Below, one piece after another: positions 57,368 to 64,000 of a stretch of 64,000 nt of DNA. The translations under genes were made by a program, and so were the position numbers. The notes under the pieces are model-generated. The model ran no database searches. It was not told the DNA's origin and worked only from the letters and a program-made list of their open reading frames with translations. Within the stretch, counting starts at the first letter, position 1. Each line of letters opens with the position of its first letter. Source of the DNA: Halomonas socia. Its GTDB lineage: Bacteria > Pseudomonadota > Gammaproteobacteria > Pseudomonadales > Halomonadaceae. The DNA lies in assembly GCF_010977575.1 (NCBI RefSeq), contig NZ_CP048812.1, positions 3,410,001 through 3,474,000 on the forward strand, given 5' to 3'.

Positions 57368-58008
57368 GCGAACCCCGCGATCTTGTGGGTCTGCAGCGAC
57401 AACTGCCAGCGCGGCGTGGCCAGGCAGTAGGCGAGGGTCGCCGCCAGTGTCGTGCCGTGGCCGCCACGCGGTGCCAGATCCATCGGCTGCAGATAGAAGT
57501 GAGCGAAATCGAGTTCGGCGAAGCGCTCTGGCGGCGCCTCCACTTGCGGGTAGACCAGTTTGAGTTCGTCGCCGGCGGTGACTGCCAGCCGACTGCTGCC
57601 CTTGGGGCTGACGCACAGCCAGTCGATGCCGGCGGGTGGCGCCAGGGTGCCGTTGGTCTCCACGGCGATCTCGAACCCGCGCGCGTGCATGGCGTCGACC
57701 AGCGCGGTGTCGAGCTGCAGCAGCGGCTCGCCGCCGGTAAATACCACATAGGGCGTGGCCCCTTCGCCGGCCACCGGCCACATCGCCTGTAGGTGTGCGG
57801 CCAGTTCCGCGGCGCTGGCGAAGCGCCCGCCGCCCTCGCCGTCGGTACCGATAAAGTCGGTGTCGCAGAAGGTGCAGACGCTGCTGGCGCGATCCGCTTC
57901 GCGGCCGCTCCACAGGTTACAGCCGCTGAAGCGGCAGAATACGCTGGCGCGCCCGGCGCGGGCACCTTCGCCCTGCAGGGTGTAGAAGGCCTCCTTGACG
58001 TGATACAT
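57364..58008 (-). CDS. queE: 7-carboxy-7-deazaguanine synthase QueE
   Basis: Radical SAM enzyme that converts 6-carboxytetrahydropterin to 7-carboxy-7-deazaguanine. The 214-residue protein starts VKEAFYTLQGEGARAGR and has the elongated cluster motif C-x14-C-x2-C (Cys30, Cys45, Cys48; in NLWSGREADRASSVCTFCDT), as in the E. coli-like group. FTGGEPLLQLD and VETNGTL are further SAM and substrate segments. It overlaps queD by four bases and meets queC at 58008. Confidence 0.95.
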   Translation of the reverse strand: MYHVKEAFYTLQGEGARAGRASVFCRFSGCNLWSGREADRASSVCTFCDTDFIGTDGEGGGRFASAAELAAHLQAMWPVAGEGATPYVVFTGGEPLLQLDTALVDAMHARGFEIAVETNGTLAPPAGIDWLCVSPKGSSRLAVTAGDELKLVYPQVEAPPERFAELDFAHFYLQPMDLAPRGGHGTTLAATLAYCLATPRWQLSLQTHKIAGFA

Positions 58009-58703
58009 CAGCGTGGTACTCCGCTGTCGTGCCGCTGTGAATAGCCAATAGGATCGCGAACGCCGTTGGCGGCGAAGGCCGCCAGGCGCTCGCGGCAGCT
58101 GCCACAGCTGCCGCAGGCCAGCGCCTCGCCGCGGTAGCAGGTCCAGGTCTCGGCGTAGTTGAGGCCCATGGCCAGGCCATCGGCGAGGATCTCCTGCTTG
58201 CTGCGGTACAGGTAGGGCGCGACGATTTCCACCGCATCGAAGTTGGCGATCGCCGCCACCGCGTTCATGCGCTCGACGAACTCGGGGCGACAGTCGGGGT
58301 AGAGCACGTGGTCACCGCCGTGGGCGCCATAGTAGACCCTGGTCGCGCCGATATTGACCGCCTGGGCGATGGCCAGCGACAGCAGGATCATGTTGCGGTT
58401 GGGCACCACGGTGGCGGTCAGGTTGTCGGTCGCGTAGTCGCCGTCGGGCATCGCACGACTGGCATCGGTCAGCGCCGAGTTGTCGATCAGGCCGTGGATG
58501 GCGCGAATGTCGATCACCTGATGAGCCACGCCCAACTGCTGGCAGACGCTGCGCGCTACGTCCAGCTCACGGGCGTGGCGCTGGCCGTAGTCGAAGGAGA
58601 GCGCATGGACGCGATGGCCCTCGCGCACGGCGCGGTGAAGAACGGTGTAGGAATCCATGCCGCCGGAGTAGATCACCACGGCGGGTCGGGTATCGGTTGT
58701 CAT
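58008..58703 (-). CDS. queC: 7-cyano-7-deazaguanine synthase QueC
   Basis: ATP-dependent enzyme that makes preQ0 from 7-carboxy-7-deazaguanine and ammonia. The 231 residues have the PP-loop [11 protein letters not shown] (residues 11-21), [14 protein letters not shown] and the C-terminal zinc site [19 protein letters not shown]. The ATG at 58703 gives the family start; the frame open to 58757 has no ribosome site. First gene of queC-queE-queD-ykgJ; no preQ1 riboswitch was recognised in the 137 bases before it. Confidence 0.95.
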   Translation of the reverse strand: MTTDTRPAVVIYSGGMDSYTVLHRAVREGHRVHALSFDYGQRHARELDVARSVCQQLGVAHQVIDIRAIHGLIDNSALTDASRAMPDGDYATDNLTATVVPNRNMILLSLAIAQAVNIGATRVYYGAHGGDHVLYPDCRPEFVERMNAVAAIANFDAVEIVAPYLYRSKQEILADGLAMGLNYAETWTCYRGEALACGSCGSCRERLAAFAANGVRDPIGYSQRHDSGVPR

Positions 58704-58840
58704 GGGGCAGCCCCTGTCGGAGAATTTGTCCGGGGTCCGGTCCGGTAGCGGCGCCATTGTAGCCTCGCCGCTGGAGCCTGGCTATACGCCGGCTGGCCCG
58801 GTACTCTCGGGGCAGCGTCGTCACTACTGCAAGGATCGTC

Positions 58841-59251
58841 ATGGCCACCATCGAGCACAGCGCCATTCTGCCGGCCACCCCAGAGCGGGTCTTCGCCCTG
58901 CTCGAACGGGTGGAGGACTTCGCCGACTACTCCGACCTGATCGAGGCCATCGAGCCGCTGGGCGGGCAGCGCTATCGCTGGCATGTGCACGCAGTGGGCA
59001 TGGACTGGACCTTCGACGTCGAGATCACCGAGCGCCAGGCGCCCGTACGGCTGGCCTGGGAGTCACTGGACGGCGTGCGCAACCAGGGCTGTTACCGGCT
59101 GCGCGAGGTCGGCGAGGGCACCGAGGTGTCGCTGACCATCGACTACAGCATCAACAACCGGCTGCTGGAGCGTGCCGTCAATCGTGCCGCCAAGCCGCTG
59201 GTCAACAGGGTCAGCCGACAGATACTGGAGCGCGTCGAGGCGCGTCTATAG
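58841..59251 (+). CDS. SRPBCC-fold (polyketide cyclase/START-like) protein
   Basis: A 136-residue single-domain protein: IEHSAILPATPERVFALLERVEDFADYSDLIEAIEPL (by position 4-40) is the helix-grip start, and TEVSLTIDYSINNRLLERAVNRAA the C-terminal helix region. The fold makes a hydrophobic cavity for lipids or other small ligands; it is related to RatA/coenzyme-Q-binding and to cyclase proteins. Function here is unknown. It is divergent from queC. Confidence 0.75.
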   Translation: MATIEHSAILPATPERVFALLERVEDFADYSDLIEAIEPLGGQRYRWHVHAVGMDWTFDVEITERQAPVRLAWESLDGVRNQGCYRLREVGEGTEVSLTIDYSINNRLLERAVNRAAKPLVNRVSRQILERVEARL

Positions 59252-59637
59252 ACCGCAGCAGCGCTGCGCAAAAAACGCTGTTGCGGTTACGCACCAGGGC
59301 TTATATTAGCGCTGTTGGAGCGCCTGCTCCGGTACCTGGAACCTGCCGTCATGTGGAAGAGCTTGATGCTGTGCGTGTCGATCCTGGTCGTGCAACTCGG
59401 CGTGCTGCACTACATCGATCAGCGAATTCAACCGGGCAACCCGGCCTCATCGATGCTTGCCCAGCAGGATGACGATACGCCCCCGCCGGTTGGTTAGGGA
59501 TTGGCGACATCCCTCGCTACCGAGGGTGCCCGCTACGAGCCACGGCGATAGTTTGGCGGAAGATGGCATGATGTCGGCGGCGTTTCGTGGCACCATTGGA
59601 GCCTTTTGAATTTGGCGGCAGAGGCTGGGAAGGCTCA
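59252..59637. other. Low-content intergenic stretch with one possible small ORF
   Basis: About 390 bases between the SRPBCC gene and the VTT-domain gene. A 48-codon frame at 59351-59497 is the only plausible gene; elsewhere I see only a short A-run (CAAAAAACG near 59268) and no convincing terminator, promoter or RNA gene. Confidence 0.5.
59351..59497 (+). CDS. Possible small single-span membrane protein
   Basis: From the ATG at 59351, 48 residues: a hydrophobic helix (SLMLCVSILVVQLGVLHYI) and a short acidic, Pro-rich tail (DDDTPPPVG). A TTG at 59315 would add 12 residues. No good ribosome site is seen, so this is tentative. If real it would be an inner-membrane micropeptide of unknown role. 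Confidence 0.35.
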   Translation: MWKSLMLCVSILVVQLGVLHYIDQRIQPGNPASSMLAQQDDDTPPPVG

Positions 59638-60336
59638 ATGCAAGGCGACATGAACGACGAGGTGCGCGAAGCGCGCGGCCACTGGCGACTGGTGGTGATC
59701 GGCGCTTCGATCCTGATGGCCGTGCTGCTATGGGTATGGCAGTCGCCGGACTTGAGTGCTTTCCGCCAGTGGGCCGACGAGGCCTCCCACCATCCGCTGA
59801 CCATGCTGGCAATGATGCTGGTGATGGCCGTGACCCTGGCCGTGGGCCTGCCGGGCAGCATTGGCCTGTGGCTGATTGCCCCATTCCATCCGCCTTGGGT
59901 GGCCACCCTGATGCTGATCGTTGGCAGCGTCGGCGGCGCGCTAGGCGCCTACTGGCTGGCCGCCACCTTTCGCCAGCGCTACACCCCCAAGGGCCTGACG
60001 CGGCGCATCATGTACGTCATGAGCCGGCGCAGCGACGCCTTGACCCAGTGTGCCTTTCGCGTGCTGCCGGGCTTTCCCCACTCGGTGATCAACTATGCCG
60101 CTGGCCTGCTGCACCTGCCGCTGCGCGCCTTCATCATTGCCGCGGTGATCGGATTAGGCATCAAATGGGCGGTGTATGCCAGCGCCATTCACGGCGCCCT
60201 CGAAGCGGTCGAAACTGGCGATGCATTGAGCATCGGCGTGATCCTACCGCTGTTGGCGCTGGCGCTGCTGTTACTGCTGGGGGCCGGGGTGCGGCGGGCG
60301 GTGGAGCGTCGCCGCGGAGAAGAGCGCCAGGGCTGA
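59638..60336 (+). CDS. TVP38/TMEM64-family (VTT domain) membrane protein
   Basis: About 232 residues, with five or six hydrophobic segments. GGALGAYWLAATFRQRY and RVLPGFPHSVINYAAGLLHLPLRAF (by position 140-164) are the VTT/SNARE-associated (DedA-like) signature. Starts at 59638 or 59650 are both possible; GGGAAGG lies upstream. Family members affect membrane homeostasis and may move lipids or undecaprenyl phosphate. It converges with the HDOD-GGDEF gene. Confidence 0.8.
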   Translation: MQGDMNDEVREARGHWRLVVIGASILMAVLLWVWQSPDLSAFRQWADEASHHPLTMLAMMLVMAVTLAVGLPGSIGLWLIAPFHPPWVATLMLIVGSVGGALGAYWLAATFRQRYTPKGLTRRIMYVMSRRSDALTQCAFRVLPGFPHSVINYAAGLLHLPLRAFIIAAVIGLGIKWAVYASAIHGALEAVETGDALSIGVILPLLALALLLLLGAGVRRAVERRRGEERQG

Positions 60337-60340
60337 GCGC

Positions 60341-61971
60341 TTAGATGCTATCCTGCCGTTCTTCCTCCACGCCTTCGCGGTAGCGGGCGATGCGGCCACG
60401 GCCGGCGCGCTTGGCGATATACATCGCTTGGTCGGCGGCCTGGATCAGATCCTCGGCGTTGACGAAATTGCTGTCGGCCAGGCTCACCACGCCCATCGAG
60501 GCGCTGACACTAATGTCGCTGTGGTCGACGGCCACCGCCAGGGTACGTGACGCCATCCGATGCTGCAGCGTCTCGGCCAGGCGCATGGCGGCCTCGGCCC
60601 CGGTGCCGGGCAAGAACAGCACGAATTCCTCCCCGCCGTAACGCCCCCGAGTATGTCGTGGCTCAATAGCTCACGCAGCAGGCCGGCGAAGCCCTTGAGC
60701 ACCTCGTCGCCGAGGCGGTGGCCATATTGGTCGTTGAGCTGCTTGAAGTAGTCGAGGTCGATGAACACCAGGCTCAGCGTGAGCCCTTGATCCAGCGCCT
60801 CGCGGAAGTGCTGCTCGAGCAGCACCTCGAGATGGGCGCGGTTGTAGAGACCGGTCAGCGGGTCGTGGCGCACGCGCTGGGCAAGATCGACCTGGCGCAG
60901 GCGCAGGCGCTCGATCTCCAGGCGCTGGTCGAGCAGCTGCTGGCTGAGCTTGAGGTGGTGAGCATGCAACTGCTGCTTGGCCTCGAGCAGGGTGCGGGTA
61001 GCATCGAACCCCGGCGGGCAGTTGATATGCATCAACTCTGCAGTGGTAGGCAGCGTATCTTGTAGGTCGCACAGCAGCTCGATCAAGACATCTTCGTCGA
61101 TGCCCAGCGCTGGCACCAATCCCTGCAACATATCGGTCAACGGCATGTTGTCTGTTGATGCGCGATTTTCAGCAGTGTCGGGGCTATCGAGCCACGCCTC
61201 GGCCAGCGGCCCGGCGGCGTTGACGCAGCGCTGCCCGATCATTACCTGGTCCAGCGGCAGGTGGCTGTCAGCGATGCCGCTGACCAATTTCTTGGGCAGG
61301 CCCCAGTGCTGGGCCAGCCAAGCGCCAACCAGCGCGTGATCGCAGCCCCACGCCTTATGCTCGGCAGCGCTTAACGCCGCGTGGTCATCGGCGCTGGATA
61401 GCAGCGCGGCGTAGCCCCGCGTCAGGCAGGCGTCGAGGGCCAGCATGCCGATATCCTGCAGCAGGCCAAGGGTGAAGGCGCGCCCCGGTGAGGGCAGCGT
61501 CAGCTGCCTGGCCAGTGTGTAACTTGCCAGCGCGCTGATCAGCGCGCGCTGCCAGAAATAGGTCAGGTCGAGGCCGCGAGAGCGGAGCTGCTGCTGATTG
61601 GCGAGGCCGAAACCTAACGCTACCGAAAGCGTGGCATCGACGCCCAGCCGGGTGATGGCTTCCTGGCAGGTCTCGGCGGGGGTGTCATAGGCGTGGAAGA
61701 CGCTGTTGGCCAGCCCCAGTATGCGTAGGGTCAGGGCCGGATCACGCTCAATGGCGGCGGTGAATTCTTGAAGGTTGGCATCCGGCGATTCGGCCAGGGC
61801 GACGATCTGCATTACTGACGCCGGTAGCGAGGGCAGGGCGCGATTGTTGCCGAGCACCTTGGCCAGCGCGTCGGGGAGGACTAGGTGCACATCGTCTGGG
61901 GCGTGGCCGATGGGTGGCGTGCCCTGCATGGCGCTGTCTTGCTCTGCGAAGGGGGGCATGCCGGTCTCCAT
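60341..61971 (-). pseudogene. HDOD-GGDEF diguanylate cyclase, frameshifted before the active site
   Basis: Residues ~40-270 are an HDOD domain (NRALPSLPASVMQIVALAES, FTLGLLQDIGMLALD, EHKAWGCDHALVGAWLAQHW), then a linker helix and a GGDEF domain (HDPLTGLYNRAHLEVLLEQHF, LVFIDLDYFKQLNDQYGHRLGDEVL). After HDILG the frame breaks: the next frame reads GRYGGEEFVLFLPGTGAEAA through ADQAMYIAKRAGRGR to a stop at 60341. The break is in a five-G run (C at 60644-60648 on plus) where three or six G would restore the frame. If uncorrected, the product lacks the GGEEF active site. Homopolymer sequencing error is as likely as a real mutation. If intact it would make cyclic di-GMP, next to the flagellar genes. 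Confidence 0.85.
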
Positions 61972-62091
61972 CCTGGTCTAGCTACAAGGCCAGGAGCAGC
62001 GCAGACCTCTAAGGCAGCGTGCCAGCCTGACGAATGTTATGTCGATGTAACCGACTATTAGTCAGGCGCTGCGTTGAGGTCAAGGCTGGCG

Positions 62092-62544
62092 TCAGGCCTT
62101 TGAGGCGATTCCCACCAATCCCTTGCGCTTGGCCTGGCCGTCCGGCCCATAGAGCGCCTTGCCGGCGGCCTCGTGCAGGAAATTCAGCGTGCGTTGATTG
62201 TGACTGAGGCGGGTGGTGATCAGCTCGCCGTTCTGAGCATTCAGGTGGCGGGCGCGCTCGGCGCTGTCACGCATCGCAAGCCAGTTGTTCAGGCAGTCGG
62301 CATCGCGGGCCGCAGCCTCGGCGCCGGGCAGCCCCTCGGCGTAGCCGAGCTTGTGCTGGGCATTGCGGCGCTGACTCTCGAGTCGGTCGAGCTCATCGAA
62401 CAGGGCCTGCTTGCCGGCTGCCAGCTCGTTGAGCTGCTGGCCATCCACGCGTCCGGCGCACAGCGCTTCACGCTCCTGCTCGAGCAGCGAGACCAGCGCC
62501 TCGAGGCGCTGCTGCTGGCGGGTCAGGTGGGCGGCCAGGCTCAT
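62092..62544 (-). CDS. flgN: Flagellar export chaperone FlgN
   Basis: Chaperone for the hook-filament proteins FlgK and FlgL. The 150-residue protein is mostly helical, as the family is: LTRQQQRLEALVSLLEQEREALCAGR near the N-terminus, NWLAMRDSAERARHLNAQNGELI, and the C-terminal NQRTLNFLHEAAG with LYGPDGQA. It overlaps flgM by four bases and is driven by the sigma28 promoter upstream of flgM. Confidence 0.92.
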   Translation of the reverse strand: MSLAAHLTRQQQRLEALVSLLEQEREALCAGRVDGQQLNELAAGKQALFDELDRLESQRRNAQHKLGYAEGLPGAEAAARDADCLNNWLAMRDSAERARHLNAQNGELITTRLSHNQRTLNFLHEAAGKALYGPDGQAKRKGLVGIASKA

Positions 62545-62837
62545 GAGCGCGGCGTGCCGCTGTCGTGGCCGAGCATGTCGCGTACGCTGTCGATCAGGCC
62601 GTCGGCGATGCGTTCGGCGCGGATGTCGAGCTTGCCGTCGCTGATCGCCTGGCGAATCTCCTCGACGCGGGCCATGTCGATGTCCTGGCCGCTATTGGCG
62701 CCGGTATCGCTCAAGTGCGTGACCGCTGCCGGGCTGCCGGGCTTGGTCGGCGCGTTGCCGGTCGACGTCGTCTTGCTGGTGTTGCCGGGCTCGCCTTGCT
62801 GGGGGCGTGCCAGGGGGTGGGAGCTATCGATTTTCAC
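62541..62837 (-). CDS. flgM: Anti-sigma-28 factor FlgM
   Basis: Binds and holds FliA (sigma28) until the hook is complete, then is exported. The 98 residues are hydrophilic and disordered at the N-terminus; the C-terminal binding helix is VEEIRQAISDGKLDIRAERIADGLIDSVRDML (by position about 57-88). The start is a GTG at 62837 after GAGAGAGG; a frame open to 62912 crosses the sigma28 promoter and is rejected. It is co-transcribed with flgN. Confidence 0.92.
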   Translation of the reverse strand: MKIDSSHPLARPQQGEPGNTSKTTSTGNAPTKPGSPAAVTHLSDTGANSGQDIDMARVEEIRQAISDGKLDIRAERIADGLIDSVRDMLGHDSGTPRS

Positions 62838-62869
62838 GGGAAGCCTCTCTCGCTCAGTCCTTTCCCCTA

Positions 62870-62896
62870 GTATCGGCGGGGAGAGGGCGAACTTGA
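62870..62896 (-). promoter_or_regulatory. Sigma28 (FliA) promoter of flgM-flgN
   Basis: On the minus strand TCAAGTTC (62889-62896), an 11-base spacer and GCCGATAC (62870-62877) closely match TAAAGTTT-N11-GCCGATAA. It starts 33 bases before the flgM GTG, between flgA and flgM. Confidence 0.85.
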
Positions 62897-62924
62897 ATAC
62901 TATTTTTGACAATCGCTGTCGAGC

Positions 62925-63647
62925 TTAAAAATCGACGCTGAGCCGATTGCGGCCGCTGACTTCGGCGTTGAGGATCTCGCGATTGGCGAGCCGCACGCGG
63001 ATCTCGCGGCCCATGCCGCCGCTGTCCAGGGCCTGGCCCTCGCGGCTGATTGCAAAGCCGTTGCCTACCGCTTCGATGCGTACCGAGGCGCCGCGTTCCA
63101 CCAGCGTGACCTCGCGCAGCTGCTGCGAGGTAATGGCGCTGCCGGCGCGTAGTGCGCGGGCACTCTCCTGACCGATGACCTCATCGAGGTCGGTGAGCAC
63201 GCCGCGCGGCAGGCTGCCAAGCTCCGCTTCGCTGAGTTCCAGCATATCGGCATTGATCACGGTGCCGGCGGGGATGTCCTGGCGCAGCACCACATAGTCG
63301 CCGATTACCGCCACCGAGGCCTGCATGTAGCGGATCTGCTGGCCCTGATCGCCGCAGCGCACCCCCACCGAGATCCGGCCTTGAGATGGGGCGCGTTCAT
63401 TAGGAATAAACGGCTCCGGCGACTCGCACGCCGGCAGATGCGCCGAGGGCGGATGCACTTCGATATGCACCTCGCTGCCCAGCGACTGGCTGCGTTCGTA
63501 TAGGAAGCCGTGCACGCGCTCGACCAGCAGCTGGCTCGAGGCGTCGGCGCTGGCCACCATCGGCAGGCCTAGGCACAGCGCCGCCAGCAGCGCGGCCTGA
63601 CGCGGGCGCGGCGCAATAACAGCACGAACAAGATGAACTAGCGGCAT
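62925..63647 (-). CDS. flgA: Flagellar P-ring assembly chaperone FlgA
   Basis: Periplasmic chaperone for FlgI polymerisation into the P ring. The 240 residues have a signal peptide ending VASADA (about residue 36), a variable N-domain with two cysteines (ACESPEPF, GVRCGDQ), then a SAF domain: VVLRQDIPAGTVINADMLEL, GQESARALRAGSAITSQQLR and VRVRLANREILNAEVSG-type C-terminus. It is divergent from flgB, the usual order. flgM-flgN lie downstream with their own promoter. Confidence 0.93.
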   Translation of the reverse strand: MPLVHLVRAVIAPRPRQAALLAALCLGLPMVASADASSQLLVERVHGFLYERSQSLGSEVHIEVHPPSAHLPACESPEPFIPNERAPSQGRISVGVRCGDQGQQIRYMQASVAVIGDYVVLRQDIPAGTVINADMLELSEAELGSLPRGVLTDLDEVIGQESARALRAGSAITSQQLREVTLVERGASVRIEAVGNGFAISREGQALDSGGMGREIRVRLANREILNAEVSGRNRLSVDF

Positions 63648-63847
63648 GGTGAGGTCCTCTGCGCAGCGCGCAGGCGAGGTTGACCGAGGATCACGATTCT
63701 AGGCCGCTTGGCGGAAACGCAACGCCGAAAATGACGCGCAAAGCGGCCCCTGTTTGTGCCTTTGTCCTGACGCCGGCTCATCTATTCTCCACGCTGACCC
63801 AATACCCCAAGGGCCGCCAACGGCCATCGAGAAGGGAGGCTCAGCGG

Positions 63848-64000
63848 ATGATCGACAAACTCTCGGGTGCCCTGAATTTCCATCAGGAAGCCCTCAATCT
63901 GCGCGCCGAGCGCCACGAAGTGCTGGCGGGCAATATCGCCAACGCCGACACGCCCAACTACAAGGCGCGCGACATGGATTTCTCCCGCGAGCTTTCCAAG
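63848..64000 (+). CDS. flgB: Flagellar basal-body rod protein FlgB (partial, 3' end cut by window)
   Basis: The first 51 codons of flg[46 protein letters not shown] (by position 1-45), with the rod-protein signature [23 protein letters not shown] lies ten bases before the ATG. It starts the flgB-onward rod/hook operon to the right of the window. I could not find a clear sigma54 or sigma28 promoter in the 200 bases shared with flgA. Confidence 0.95.
   Translation, partial: MIDKLSGALNFHQEALNLRAERHEVLAGNIANADTPNYKARDMDFSRELSK

Noticed and set aside
58704-58840. Possible preQ1 riboswitch before queC
   Set aside because: No preQ1 aptamer core (CUA-bulge H-type pseudoknot with adenine-rich tail) was recognisable.
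63648-63847. Sigma54 or sigma28 promoter for flgB
   Set aside because: No GG-N10-GC with flanking consensus and no good GCCGATAA box were found.

Overview
The window looks like a GC-rich chromosome segment of a halophilic gammaproteobacterium, most likely Halomonas or another member of the Halomonadaceae. The reasons are the acidic, Glu/Asp-rich proteins, the divergent psrA/lexA pair and PerM-Hda next to PurM-PurN (both arrangements also known from Pseudomonas), and AcnB, RraA and PpsA/PpsR of gammaproteobacterial type. It is almost entirely housekeeping and metabolic DNA. I saw no prophage, insertion sequence, integrase, CRISPR array or rRNA operon.

Layout. 1-7.5 kb: end of an unknown gene, a membrane-anchored coiled-coil protein, the Fe-S carrier ApbC, dCTP deaminase, purMN (minus), and perM-hda with a convergent lipoprotein. 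7.6-11.5 kb: fumC, then the glycerol regulator glpR divergent from glpK, with GlpR-like operators between them. 11.6-11.8 kb: two identical tRNA-Val(GAC) genes. 11.9-15.4 kb: msrC and a metNIQ methionine uptake operon (minus) whose leader carries what reads as a SAM-II riboswitch followed by an intrinsic terminator, all downstream of a strong sigma70 promoter. 15.4-22 kb: riboflavin synthase, then nucleobase salvage (NCS2 permease, apt, gpt, ung, upp, uraA) and a cupin-type regulator. 22.2-26.9 kb: a tightly packed molybdenum cofactor operon, mobA-mobB-moeA-moaCD-moaE-moaA, in which moaC and moaD are one fused gene. 27-32.6 kb: a small H-NS-like protein with an AT-hook-like tail, an RNase J-like nuclease, purU, a CbiM-like membrane protein, and the SOS genes lexA-dinB. 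32.7-35.6 kb: psrA, a YkuD protein, nagZ and hpt. 35.7-40 kb: acyl-CoA catabolism (MerR/LiuR-like regulator, 3-hydroxyisobutyryl-CoA hydrolase, glutaryl-CoA dehydrogenase and a CaiB-type CoA-transferase). 40-51 kb: ppsR/ppsA, gamma-glutamyltransferase, a membrane glycerophosphodiesterase, rraA and acnB. 51-56.3 kb: a DUF1289 protein, miaE with an apparent frameshift, and a 1297-residue STAND-type regulator. 56.3-58.7 kb: queC-queE-queD-ykgJ for queuosine synthesis. 58.8-62 kb: an SRPBCC protein, a VTT-domain membrane protein, and an HDOD-GGDEF gene broken by a G-run frameshift. 62-64 kb: the start of the flagellar locus (flgA, flgM, flgN on minus; flgB on plus and cut by the window end).

The most unusual signals are the SAM-II-like riboswitch with its nested terminator, the MoaC-MoaD fusion, the STAND regulator with a degenerate cyclase-like block, the H-NS N-domain joined to an AT-hook tail, a multi-hairpin intergenic element, and a small family of GCGCCAAGCGCC repeats at the 3' ends of genes. 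Two separate one-base problems in homopolymers (miaE and the GGDEF gene) could be real lesions or sequencing errors.
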